Shown here in pieces: positions 12,996 through 19,649 of a stretch of DNA of 19,649 nt. The stretch is from NCBI GenBank assembly GCA_046723645.1, contig JBKOUY010000231.1:1-19649 (forward strand), in the 5' to 3' direction. A program made the translations under genes and the position numbers. The notes below the pieces were generated by a model. That model did not search any database. It saw only the letters and a program-made list of their open reading frames with translations, and was not told where the DNA came from. Origin of the DNA: DASQUK01 sp046723645 (lineage in GTDB: Bacteria > Actinomycetota > Acidimicrobiia > Acidimicrobiales > VFJN01). Each line of letters begins with the position of its first letter. Position 1 is the first letter of the stretch.

Positions 12996-13892
12996 TCAGC
13001 CCGCTTGGTTGACGGCCAGGCCGGTGACGGTGAGGCCGCTCAGGCGGCGGCCGCCGATGCGGCCGATCTTGTCGGTGTCGCCGGTCGTCTCGTCGACGGT
13101 GTAGAGCGTGGCGCGACCGCGCCGGTCGTTGGTGGTCAGGTAGCCGACGTCGTTGGCGCCGGCGATGTCCCAGCCGGTGTCACGGGTGAGCTTCACGCCG
13201 TCCAGCGGCTGGCACATGGTGAGGTTGCCGGCGTTCGGCGGGTTCTGGAGGCAGACCTGGTTCTGGGCCCGGTCCAGCACGTACAGCTGCACCGCGGTCG
13301 CGGCTGGCTGGGTGAAGCTGAACGTGGAGTTGGTGTAGGCGGCGCCCACGACCTCCGGCATGCCGGGGTTGAGGTTGCCGTCGGCGACGCCGCCGATCAC
13401 CGTGCCCGCGTCGGGCGCCAGGCGCAGGTTCTGCTGGGCATCCGACACGACGCGGATGGCGTCGGGTGCCGGGTTGAAGTCGATGCCGAACTTCGTGCCG
13501 TTCAGCGCGGGAGTGAACGGGACGTCCATCGGCGGCGTACCCGGTGCGACGTTCTCCGCGATGGCGATCGCGGTCTGCGGGTTGACGCGGTAAACGACGC
13601 TGTTCGAGCCGACGCCGTACAGGTCACCGGTCTTGGGGCGGAAGTCGATGCCCACGAGCGACACGCCGGCCGGCAGCCCGCTGATGTTCCGGATCGAGCG
13701 GAGCTGCTCGGGGCTGCGCACGTCGAAGCCGATCAGCTGGTTCTGATCGGTCGTGACGTACGCCGTCAGGCGGTCGGGCTTGAGATCGGGATCGCGCTGG
13801 CTCTGCGGCGCCGCCGAGGCGCCGGCGCCGAGGGCGAGGGACAGGCCGACTGCCACAGCGGCGGCTCGGCGCAAAAGGGTGGTCGTCCTCAC
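12996..13892 (-). CDS. Secreted DUF4394 domain protein
   Basis: The 298-residue protein starts with a signal peptide (about 1-28: MRTTTLLRRAAAVAVGLSLA, then an Ala-rich AGASAA cleavage region). The rest is the DUF4394 fold. Its repeat-like blocks are LIGFDVRSPEQL, SLVGIDFRPKTGDLYGVG, GIDFNPAPDAIRVVSDAQQN and GAAYTNS, typical of this exported, propeller-like family with no known reaction. The start is GTG at 13892; AAGGAGGAC sits about 9 nt upstream, the best Shine-Dalgarno in the window. It is the last gene of the run IclR, acyl-CoA dehydrogenase, DUF4394, but 118 nt separate it from the dehydrogenase, so it may have its own promoter. A hairpin follows downstream, shared with the convergent gene. 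Confidence 0.92.
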   Translation of the reverse strand: MRTTTLLRRAAAVAVGLSLALGAGASAAPQSQRDPDLKPDRLTAYVTTDQNQLIGFDVRSPEQLRSIRNISGLPAGVSLVGIDFRPKTGDLYGVGSNSVVYRVNPQTAIAIAENVAPGTPPMDVPFTPALNGTKFGIDFNPAPDAIRVVSDAQQNLRLAPDAGTVIGGVADGNLNPGMPEVVGAAYTNSTFSFTQPAATAVQLYVLDRAQNQVCLQNPPNAGNLTMCQPLDGVKLTRDTGWDIAGANDVGYLTTNDRRGRATLYTVDETTGDTDKIGRIGGRRLSGLTVTGLAVNQAG

Positions 13893-13913
13893 AGGGGTGT
13901 CCTCCTTGGGCGT

Positions 13914-13928
13914 GGGTGAGTGACACCC
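13914..13928 (-). other. Small hairpin in the DUF4394 leader
   Basis: GGGTG and CACCC pair around a 5-nt loop just upstream of the strong Shine-Dalgarno of the DUF4394 gene. It may affect leader stability; no known regulatory RNA family is recognised. Confidence 0.25.
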
Positions 13929-13995
13929 GCACTTCGGAGCACCGTTGTGGGACGGATGATCGTGGCCGATCGGCGGCGAGTCGGGCCGGCAGTCG

Positions 13996-14010
13996 CGGCG
14001 CGTTACGCCG
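13996..14010 (-). terminator. Weak hairpin directly after the acyl-CoA dehydrogenase stop
   Basis: CGGCG and CGCCG form a 5-bp stem around a 5-nt loop immediately after the stop at 14011. It could end dehydrogenase transcription but is short and lacks a T-run. Confidence 0.3.
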
Positions 14011-15819
14011 TCAAAAGACGGCCGCGGTGAGATCGGCGGGACCGGCGGTCACCGCCGGCGCCAGGCCGGCCGCCTGCGGCAGCAGCTGTTCGGCGTAGAA
14101 GCGGGCGGTGACCAGCTTCTGGCGTAGGAAGTCCGCGTCACCCCCTCCGGCGTCGAGCGCACGGGCGGCCGCCTGCGCCGAACGGGCCAGCAGCCACCCG
14201 CCGGTGACGATGCCGCACATGCGCAGGTACGGCGTGGCGCCGGCGAGCGCGTTGTCGGGATCCAGACGTCCGTTGGCCAGCAGCCAGTCGGTCGTCTGCC
14301 GCAGCGTGGCCTGGGCCTCCGCCAAGTGCTTGCCAATAGGGGGGAGGTCTCCGGTCGATGCGACCAGCTCGTCGGCGGTTGCGGCGATGCCGTCGAGGAA
14401 GTCGTTGATCGCACCGCCGGCCCGCATCGGGAGCTTGCGGCCGACCAGGTCCACGGCCTGGATGCCGTTGGTCCCCTCGTAGATGGGAGCGATGCGGGCG
14501 TCGCGGTAGTGCTGGGCTACGCCGGTCTCCTCGATGTAGCCCATGCCGCCGTGCACCTGGAGAGCGAGCGACGTCAGTTCGACGCCGAGGTCGGTTCCCC
14601 AGGCCTTGGTGATCGGCGTGAGCAGGTCGGCCAGCTCCTGGCGCCCGGCGCGCACGTCCGGGTCCGGGTGGAGCCCCGCCAGGTCGAGGGACTCGGCGTT
14701 GAGGTAGGCGATGCATCGCAGCGCCTCGATCTGTGCCCGCATGGTGAGCAGCATCCGCCGCACGTCCGGATGGTCGATGATGGGCGACGACTCGCCGGCC
14801 GGCGCCCCCGGGGCGCGCCCTTGGTGCCGTTCCCGGGCATGCCCCACCGCCTGCTGGTAGGACCGCTCCCCCAGCGCCAGCCCCTCGAGGCCCACCGACA
14901 GGCGGGCGTTGTTCATCATCGTGAACATGTAGCGCATGCCCTGGTTGGGCTCGCCGATGAGGTAGCCGACGGCGCCGTCATAGGCCAGGACGCACGTGGG
15001 GCTGGCGTTGATGCCCATCTTCTTCTCGATCGACACGCACTGCACGCCGTTGCGCTCGCCGAGCGAGCCGTCGTCGGCGACGAGGAACTTCGGCACGATG
15101 AAGCACGAGATCCCCTTGGTGCCGGGCGGCGCACCGGGCACACGCGCCAGCACGAGGTGGACGATGTTGTCGGCGAGGTCGTGCTCGCCGTAGCTGATGA
15201 AGATCTTCTGACCGGTGAGCCGCCAGGTGCCGTCGTCGGCGGGGACGGCCTTGGTCGTGAGGGCGCCCACGTCGGAGCCGGCGTTGGACTCGGTGAGGTT
15301 CATGGTCCCGGTCCACTCGCCGGTGACCATCTTGGGCAGGAACATCTCCCGCTGCGTCTCGGTCCCGTAGCGCAGCAGCATGTCGATGGCGCCCTGCGTC
15401 AGGAACGGGCACAGTGAGAAGGCCATGTTGGCGGCGGTCAGCATCTCCTGCATGGCCACCGCCACCAGCCAGGGGAAGCCCCCGCCGCCGTAGTCGGGCG
15501 GGAACGGCACGCCCGCCCAGCCGCCCTCGACGTAGCGGCGGTAGGCGCGGGTGAACCCCTCGGGCATCGTGACGCTGCCGTCGTCGTGGCGGCGGCTGTG
15601 CTGCGTGTCGCCCACTCGGTTGAGGGGTGCGAACTCCTGGGCGAACAGCCGCCCGGACTCCTCGAGCACCCCGAACACGGTGTCCGGGTCGGCGTGCTCG
15701 TAGCCGGGCAGGGCGGCCAGGCCCGCCAGGTCGACGACGTTCTCGAGGACGAAGCGCATGTCCGCCAGCGGGGGGACGTAGTCGGACCCGGCCCGGGCGG
15801 CCGTGGATGCGGGGGACAT
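14011..15819 (-). CDS. Acyl-CoA dehydrogenase, DmdC-like long form
   Basis: The 602-residue flavoprotein oxidises an acyl-CoA to its 2-enoyl-CoA. Its length and order fit the long family that includes 3-methylmercaptopropionyl-CoA dehydrogenase (DmdC). An extra N-terminal segment (YVPPLADMRFVLENVVDL, 14-31) comes first, then the FAD/substrate block (TMNLTESNAGSDVGAL, 172-187). The catalytic Glu E448 lies in PIYEGTNGIQAVDLVGRKL, and an extra C-terminal helical domain runs from about 465 to 602. The true acyl substrate cannot be read; many members act on fatty or branched acyl-CoAs, so DmdC activity is not claimed. The start is ATG at 15819, with a TACCGT box 7 nt upstream and no Shine-Dalgarno. 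It lies 61 nt after an IclR regulator in the same direction, the likely controller. Confidence 0.94.
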   Translation of the reverse strand: MSPASTAARAGSDYVPPLADMRFVLENVVDLAGLAALPGYEHADPDTVFGVLEESGRLFAQEFAPLNRVGDTQHSRRHDDGSVTMPEGFTRAYRRYVEGGWAGVPFPPDYGGGGFPWLVAVAMQEMLTAANMAFSLCPFLTQGAIDMLLRYGTETQREMFLPKMVTGEWTGTMNLTESNAGSDVGALTTKAVPADDGTWRLTGQKIFISYGEHDLADNIVHLVLARVPGAPPGTKGISCFIVPKFLVADDGSLGERNGVQCVSIEKKMGINASPTCVLAYDGAVGYLIGEPNQGMRYMFTMMNNARLSVGLEGLALGERSYQQAVGHARERHQGRAPGAPAGESSPIIDHPDVRRMLLTMRAQIEALRCIAYLNAESLDLAGLHPDPDVRAGRQELADLLTPITKAWGTDLGVELTSLALQVHGGMGYIEETGVAQHYRDARIAPIYEGTNGIQAVDLVGRKLPMRAGGAINDFLDGIAATADELVASTGDLPPIGKHLAEAQATLRQTTDWLLANGRLDPDNALAGATPYLRMCGIVTGGWLLARSAQAAARALDAGGGDADFLRQKLVTARFYAEQLLPQAAGLAPAVTAGPADLTAAVF

Positions 15820-15826
15820 GGGATTG

Positions 15827-15832
15827 ACGGTA
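15827..15832 (-). promoter_or_regulatory. Putative leaderless -10 box (acyl-CoA dehydrogenase gene)
   Basis: TACCGT on the minus strand ends 7 nt before the ATG at 15819. It sits in the 61-nt gap after the iclR-type gene, so the dehydrogenase may have its own promoter that the regulator could act on. Confidence 0.5.
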
Positions 15833-15880
15833 GGCCCACGAGGCCCGGTTCCCAAGGTCCGCTGCGGTTGGCGACCGGCG

Positions 15881-16801
15881 TCAGGCGGTGCCGGCCGCCG
15901 GATGCTGAGGGCGCTGGCCCCGCACCGCTGCCGTGAGCGCCTCGGCCGTGGCCGCCACCTGGGCACCCAACGCGCGGACCTCGGTGCCGCGCAGCTCGAC
16001 GTCGTCTAGTCCCGACACGGCGACCACCAGTGCCGCGTGCCCCGAGGCATCGAACACGGGCGCCGCCACGTCGGCGATCCGGTAGGTGCGGGCATCCTCG
16101 GCGTCGGTGAGCAGCAGGTGCTGGCGGCCGATCGCCGCCAGGAGCGCGCGGAGCTCGTCGGGCGAGGGGCGCCGCTCGCGGCGGGTGGCCCCGGTCGGCG
16201 CGCGCCCGGCCGTGAGGACCGGCCGCGAGAGCAGCCGCAGCTCCGGGGACGCACGCGTCACCGCGTACCCGTCGCGCCGGATCGCCGGCAGGGCCTCCTG
16301 CGACGGGCCCACGGCGTCAGCGGCCGCCGCCCGCGCCAGCCAGGCCTCGACCGTTGGACGGTCCGACCATGCCACCCACAGTGCGCCCAGCGGCGGCGTG
16401 AGCGGCAGGTCCACCGGGTCCAGGGGGTCGACGTCGGCTGGGACGCCGGCCTGGCCGACGACGGAGACGCGGTCCTCCTGGCGGGCGAATGCACGGGACC
16501 ACCGCCCCGTGGCCACCGACAGCCGCTCGAGCGCCGCGGGTGCGAAGTCGACCGCGGAGTAGCCCCGCAGCGCCGCGGCGCCGATCTCCACCAGGCGGGG
16601 CCCGAGCGAGTATCGCTTCTCGTCGGGATGGCGCAGGAGGATGCCGTGCTGGCTCAGGGTCGCCAGCAGCGCGTGCGCCGTCGCCTTGTTGAGCGAGCAC
16701 CGGCGCGCAACCTCGGACAGCGTGAACCGATCACCGGGGTGCGCGGCGAGCAGCTCGAGGATCGCCACCGACCGGTCGGCGCCCGGCGCGGGCCGTGCCA
16801 C
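15881..16801 (-). CDS. IclR family transcriptional regulator
   Basis: The 306-residue protein has an N-terminal winged helix-turn-helix (about 8-70: ADRSVAILELLAAHPG, then FTLSEVARRCSLNKATAHALLATL and the wing HGILLRHPDEKRYSLGPRL). The C-terminal IclR effector-binding domain (about 80-290) includes RIADVAAPVFDASGHAALVVAVSG. Family members bind small acids or aromatic compounds and control nearby catabolic operons, so the acyl-CoA dehydrogenase 61 nt downstream is the likely target. The start is GTG at 16801, because GAGGTG lies about 8 nt upstream and the HTH begins shortly after; the open frame extends 26 more codons without family sequence. It diverges from the MBL-fold gene across 273 bp, which it may also control. 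The effector is unknown. Confidence 0.93.
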   Translation of the reverse strand: MARPAPGADRSVAILELLAAHPGDRFTLSEVARRCSLNKATAHALLATLSQHGILLRHPDEKRYSLGPRLVEIGAAALRGYSAVDFAPAALERLSVATGRWSRAFARQEDRVSVVGQAGVPADVDPLDPVDLPLTPPLGALWVAWSDRPTVEAWLARAAAADAVGPSQEALPAIRRDGYAVTRASPELRLLSRPVLTAGRAPTGATRRERRPSPDELRALLAAIGRQHLLLTDAEDARTYRIADVAAPVFDASGHAALVVAVSGLDDVELRGTEVRALGAQVAATAEALTAAVRGQRPQHPAAGTA

Positions 16802-17074
16802 CGGATCACACCTCGGCGGGCCGGGTTCTCGGGCCGCCCGGCAGGGACCCTGTCGGTTCGGCGCCCGCGGGCCCCGCACGCGGCGCTGGTCTGGCGTTGG
16901 TCACGGCTGCCCCGCCCTGGCTTCACCCAAATCCTGTCCGAGTCGCAATCTACTTCGTCGCGCCACCGGGCGCCCTGGCGTGGGGGCGGCGGGCGTCACG
17001 TACGCTCTCCGGCCCGACCCCCGCCCGCCGCCCCTAATGGCGTCGGTCTCCGACCGACCCGTACCTTTCTCGAC
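16802..17074. other. Divergent intergenic region (IclR / MBL-fold gene)
   Basis: This 273-bp gap contains the IclR Shine-Dalgarno at its left end and the MBL-gene -10 box at its right. A minus-strand TAGATT near 16950 is a possible IclR promoter. No clear long palindrome for an operator was found, though short GC-rich inverted repeats are present. Confidence 0.5.
17062..17067 (+). promoter_or_regulatory. Putative leaderless -10 box (MBL-fold gene)
   Basis: TACCTT ends 7 nt before the GTG at 17075, supporting that start within a long open frame. Confidence 0.5.
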
Positions 17075-17887
17075 GTGCCGCTCGATCTGCTCGACGCCGG
17101 CGTCTACGCCTGGCTCCAGGTCCCCGGCGGGCGGGGCCGGCCCAACGCCGGGGCGGTGGTCGACGCCGACGGCGTGACCGTGATCGACACCCTGATGACG
17201 CCCGACCAGTACGAACCGTTCGCAGGTGCCGTCGAGGAGCTCGGACTGCCGGTCCGGCGGGCCATGCTCACGGGCAGCAGCATCGAGCAGGCCGGTGGCA
17301 CCGGACGGTTCAAGCTGGCGGCGATCTACGGCAGCCCGCAGGCCAGCGTCCACCTCGACCAGCCGCCGAACACCGACAGCTGGCGGGCGCTGTATCCGGA
17401 CCACGCGGACGCGTTCGACGACGTGGTGACGCGCCCCGTGAGCCACGTGGTGGCGTCCGATGTCCAGCTCACTGCCGCCGTCGCCGTCCTGACGACGGGC
17501 GGGCAGATGGCCGAGAACCTGGTGGCGCTGGTGCCGGGGGCCCAGGTCCTGTTCGCGGGCGCCATGTGCAGCTTCCGCGCCGTCCCCCTGTGCTGGCAGG
17601 GCGACCCCGGCCGCTGGGCCGACGAGCTCGACCGGCTGGCGGAGCTGGCCCCGGTCGTCGTGCCCGGCCACGGACCGATCGGCGGGGAGGAAGAGGTGCG
17701 CGCCCTCCAGGGCTACCTGCGCGCCTGCGTGGCGGCCCGGGGTGACGTCGGCCGCGTGGGGACGGGGCCGTGGGACGACTGGCGGGACCGCGAGCATGAC
17801 GTCGTGAACGTCGAGCGCGCCGCATTGCTCGCCGACGGGGAGGACGCCGTGCCGCCCTCCATGCTCCGCCTCGCCGGCCTCGCCTGA
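17075..17887 (+). CDS. Metallo-beta-lactamase-fold protein lacking most metal ligands (probable pseudoenzyme)
   Basis: The 270-residue protein follows the MBL-fold scaffold closely: GAVVDADGVTVIDTL strand pair (26-40), GGTGRFKLAAIYGSP, LVALVPGAQVLFAG (149-162), and the late VVPGHGP (195-201). The metal site is gone. The expected THxHxDH reads T66-G-S-S-I-E-Q, the second His site (normally GHT) reads G143-Q-M, the bridging Asp after LFAG is A163, and only H199 of the last site remains. The frame is intact and codon use looks like its neighbours, so it is probably a made protein with a binding or structural role, not a hydrolase. The start is GTG at 17075, with a TACCTT box 7 nt upstream. A 9-bp hairpin follows, then msrA. 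Confidence 0.87.
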   Translation: MPLDLLDAGVYAWLQVPGGRGRPNAGAVVDADGVTVIDTLMTPDQYEPFAGAVEELGLPVRRAMLTGSSIEQAGGTGRFKLAAIYGSPQASVHLDQPPNTDSWRALYPDHADAFDDVVTRPVSHVVASDVQLTAAVAVLTTGGQMAENLVALVPGAQVLFAGAMCSFRAVPLCWQGDPGRWADELDRLAELAPVVVPGHGPIGGEEEVRALQGYLRACVAARGDVGRVGTGPWDDWRDREHDVVNVERAALLADGEDAVPPSMLRLAGLA

Positions 17888-17899
17888 CGCCGGCTCGAC

Positions 17900-17927
17900 C
17901 GGTGCCCGACCACGGTGGCGGGCACCG
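17900..17927 (+). terminator. Hairpin after the MBL-fold gene
   Basis: CGGTGCCCG and CGGGCACCG form a perfect 9-bp stem with a 10-nt loop, 12 nt after the stop at 17887. It lies before the msrA promoter and lacks a T-run. Confidence 0.6.
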
Positions 17928-17958
17928 TCCCCGCTGCGGCGAAGCCAAGCCGCTCCGG

Positions 17959-17964
17959 TACGCT
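17959..17964 (+). promoter_or_regulatory. Putative leaderless -10 box (msrA)
   Basis: TACGCT ends 6 nt before the ATG at 17971. It is identical to the box before the Fpg/Nei gene, also at 6 nt. Confidence 0.55.
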
Positions 17965-17970
17965 CGGTGC

Positions 17971-18621
17971 ATGCTCTTCGGCCGCGACAAGCAGCGCATT
18001 CCCGGGGCCGGCGAGGCGTTACCCGGGCGTGACCACCGCATCATCCAGGTACCCACCACCCATGCCGTTCTCGGCACGCCGCTGGAGGGACCGTTCCCCG
18101 AGGGCTTCGAGCAAGCCCAGTTCGGGCTCGGATGTTTCTGGGGCGCCGAGCGGGCGTTCTGGCGGATCGAGGGCGTCTACACCACGGCGGTCGGCTACGC
18201 CGGCGGGTTCACACCCAACCCCACGTACGAAGAGGTGTGCTCGGGCCGGACGGGCCACGTCGAGGCCGTGCTGGTCGTGTTCGACCCCGCCCGCGTCAGC
18301 TACGAGGACCTGCTCCGGGTGTTCTGGGAGAACCACGACCCGACGCAGGGCATGCGCCAGGGCAACGACCGTGGCACGCAGTACCGGTCGTGGATCGGCG
18401 TCGCCGACGACGTCCAGCGCAAGGCCGCCGAGGAGAGCCGCGACGCCTACCAGCGCGAGCTGACCGCCGCCGGCTACGGCCCCATCACGACCGAGATCGC
18501 CGACGCCGGCGAGTTCTGGTACGCCGAGGACTACCACCAGCAGTACCTGCAGAAGAACCCCATGGGCTACTGCGGGCTCGGCGGCACCGGCGTGTCCTGT
18601 CCCACCGGGCTCGCCGGCTGA
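17971..18621 (+). CDS. msrA: Peptide-methionine (S)-S-oxide reductase MsrA
   Basis: The 216-residue enzyme reduces the S form of methionine sulfoxide in proteins and free methionine. The catalytic cysteine is C55 in FGLGCFWGAE, the family signature. Further blocks are YTTAVGYAGG, PTYEEVCSGRTGHVEAV, FWENHDPTQG, GTQYRS and the thioredoxin-linked C-terminal part with resolving-type cysteines C201 (GYCGLGG) and C210 (VSCP). The first 45 residues (LFGRDKQRIPGAGEALPGRD) form the extension common in longer MsrA proteins. The start is ATG at 17971, with a TACGCT box 6 nt upstream and no Shine-Dalgarno. No MsrB domain is fused, and none is nearby. It probably forms its own unit after the 9-bp hairpin. 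Confidence 0.97.
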   Translation: MLFGRDKQRIPGAGEALPGRDHRIIQVPTTHAVLGTPLEGPFPEGFEQAQFGLGCFWGAERAFWRIEGVYTTAVGYAGGFTPNPTYEEVCSGRTGHVEAVLVVFDPARVSYEDLLRVFWENHDPTQGMRQGNDRGTQYRSWIGVADDVQRKAAEESRDAYQRELTAAGYGPITTEIADAGEFWYAEDYHQQYLQKNPMGYCGLGGTGVSCPTGLAG

Positions 18622-18703
18622 GAGGCCGAGCGGATACGCCCGCATGTGGGAACCGAACCGTACGGGATAAGCAGCGTAAGCCCAGACCTCACAGCTCGGC
18701 CTC
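18622..18703. repeat. 10-bp inverted repeat between convergent genes
   Basis: GAGGCCGAGC (18622-18631) and GCTCGGCCTC (18694-18703) are perfect complements separated by 62 nt. The inner part includes the palindrome CCGTACGG and a weak TGTG/CACA pair inside the outer stem. The left arm begins with the first base after the msrA stop. It could be an msrA 3' structure, a terminator for both genes or a small structured RNA; I recognise no family. Confidence 0.45.
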
Positions 18704-18768
18704 CGGGCAACACTGACAACGGTTCGCCGAGACGACGGACACGTCCGCGCATCTTTCGAAGCGGCGCG

Positions 18769-19575
18769 TCAGCCGCCCGGGGTGTATTCGACCAGCTCGC
18801 TCCGGCCCGAGCCGCCCTCGGTCTTGACCTCGAGCACCAGCCCGACGGTCGGGGCGAAGTACTTCTCCTCGACGACGTCGGGCTCCAGCGGGTTCCACTC
18901 CTTGACCACGACGAGCCGGTCGAAGTCGCCGAACGGCACGCTCTCGGTCGCGTCGACGCGTTGCACCTCGGCGAGGTCCTCGGCCTCACCCACGTAGTAC
19001 TCCTGCCGGTACGCCTGACCGGCCTCGGGCTGCGCCTGCATCACGATCCCCGGCAGGGCGCCGTCGACCCCGGCCTCCCAGGAGCCCGACGTGCTCACGG
19101 CCTTGCCGTTCTCGAACTCGGTGCTGTCCTCGCCCAGGTACCAGACGTTCCCGTCGCGGTCCTGCGCGAACCAGTCGTAGGTGTCCTCGACGACCTCACC
19201 GTCGCCGTTGCTCACGGTGTCGCGCACGACGGTGGCGGAGATGCCCATGATCTCCTTGCGTTGCGGCGTGACCGTGACCGTCACGGTCTCCGTCTCGCCG
19301 TCCTCGGTCCCCTCGTAGGTCCACGACGCACCGACCGGGTACGGCAGGTACGGATTGTCAATCACGTCGACGAAGTTGTTCGGGTCGATCTGGGGCCGGT
19401 AGTTGCCGCCGTCGCCGGGGTCGATCACCGGCGCGCCCGCCGTCGTGGTCGACTCGCCTCCGCCCGCCGTGCTCGTGGAGTCGTCATCGCCGCACGCCGT
19501 GAGCGCCACCAGCGACATGGCCGCGGCCGCGGCCGCCATCCGGATGGGAAGGGTCGCTCGCTTGCCAACTGACAT
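18769..19575 (-). CDS. Putative lipoprotein of unknown function
   Basis: The 268-residue protein has a lipoprotein signal peptide: a basic start (MSVGKR), an Ala-rich core and the lipobox L25-T-A-C28, after which C28 would be lipidated and anchored to the membrane outside. A flexible GDDDST..TTTAG linker (29-47) leads to a beta-rich domain. It contains NPYLPYPVGASWTYEG, an acidic Thr/Val strand, YDWFAQDRDGNVWYLGED, GSWEAGVDGALPGIVM, YYVGEAEDLAEV and KYFAPTVGLVLEVK. The D-x-DGNVWYLGED and Y-APxVGLVLEV blocks look like a conserved family of exported domains with no known role. The start is ATG at 19575 with AAAGG about 10 nt upstream. No partner gene is seen before the window end. Confidence 0.88.
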   Translation of the reverse strand: MSVGKRATLPIRMAAAAAAMSLVALTACGDDDSTSTAGGGESTTTAGAPVIDPGDGGNYRPQIDPNNFVDVIDNPYLPYPVGASWTYEGTEDGETETVTVTVTPQRKEIMGISATVVRDTVSNGDGEVVEDTYDWFAQDRDGNVWYLGEDSTEFENGKAVSTSGSWEAGVDGALPGIVMQAQPEAGQAYRQEYYVGEAEDLAEVQRVDATESVPFGDFDRLVVVKEWNPLEPDVVEEKYFAPTVGLVLEVKTEGGSGRSELVEYTPGG

Positions 19576-19649
19576 GGTGGGTGCCTTTCGGTACGACCGA
19601 GCTGCCGGTCACCGACACGACGGCCTCGGATGCCGGGATCGTGGCACGC
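19576..19649 (-). other. Upstream region of the lipoprotein gene
   Basis: The last 74 bp hold the lipoprotein Shine-Dalgarno and probably its promoter. No convincing -10 box was picked out, and nothing else is recognised before the window end. Confidence 0.3.

Noticed and set aside
17971..18621. An oxidative-damage island joining MsrA, Fpg, AlkB and NUDIX
   Set aside because: The genes lie in separate transcription units, on both strands, up to 17 kb apart, and each is a common housekeeping gene. Co-occurrence in one window is not enough.
1..19649. CRISPR arrays, insertion sequences, prophage genes or attachment sites
   Set aside because: No regularly spaced repeats, transposase or integrase motifs were seen. 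The tRNA-Gly at the left edge has no visible duplicated 3' end or integrase within the window.

Overview
This window is very GC-rich DNA (by eye roughly 70% or more) with densely packed genes, GTG and TTG starts, and -10 boxes of the TAnnnT type. It carries an IclR-regulated acyl-CoA dehydrogenase of the DmdC-like type, a DUF4394 protein, AlkB next to DUF4202, and secreted or membrane proteins with Thr-rich linkers. Together these suggest a free-living actinobacterium, most likely of the Acidimicrobiia or a related deep lineage. That placement is inferred from gene content, not from a marker gene. I see no insertion sequence, prophage, CRISPR array or rRNA, and the region reads as ordinary chromosome.

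Layout. 1-3734, all on the minus strand: tRNA-Gly(GCC), a DUF4202 protein coupled to an AlkB dioxygenase, a 77-residue protein of unknown function, a single-pass membrane protein with a Thr-rich outer part and a Gly/Pro-rich inner tail, and an Fpg/Nei DNA glycosylase. 3804-6460, minus: a methionine-biosynthesis operon (metX, then a Cys/Met-metabolism PLP enzyme overlapping it by 8 nt) behind a SAM riboswitch and its promoter. 6534-7325, minus: the decayed C-terminal remnant of an ATPase/TPR-type regulator. 7437-9122, minus: an orphan N6-adenine DNA methyltransferase. It diverges from a GNAT acetyltransferase and a NUDIX hydrolase (9151-10210, plus) across a palindrome that holds a -10 box on each strand. 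10218-12014, minus: a DEAD-box RNA helicase and a minimal class III nucleotide cyclase. 12115-12930, plus: a serine hydrolase of the beta-lactamase fold, followed by a 12-bp hairpin. 12996-16801, minus: a DUF4394 secreted protein, an acyl-CoA dehydrogenase and an IclR regulator. 17075-18621, plus: a metallo-beta-lactamase-fold protein that has lost nearly all metal ligands, then MsrA. 18769-19575, minus: a lipoprotein.

Themes. Several genes deal with nucleic-acid or protein damage (AlkB, Fpg, NUDIX, MsrA), but they are scattered in separate units and do not form one system. Methionine synthesis is clearly SAM-controlled. The IclR protein probably controls the acyl-CoA dehydrogenase beside it.

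The two signals I find most worth following are these. First, ten genes carry a TAnnnT box exactly 6-8 nt before the start codon with no Shine-Dalgarno, which points to widespread leaderless transcription; secreted, membrane and operon-internal genes instead keep a Shine-Dalgarno. Second, the MBL-fold protein has an intact scaffold but only one of the usual metal ligands. I found no convincing new multi-gene defence or mobile system.
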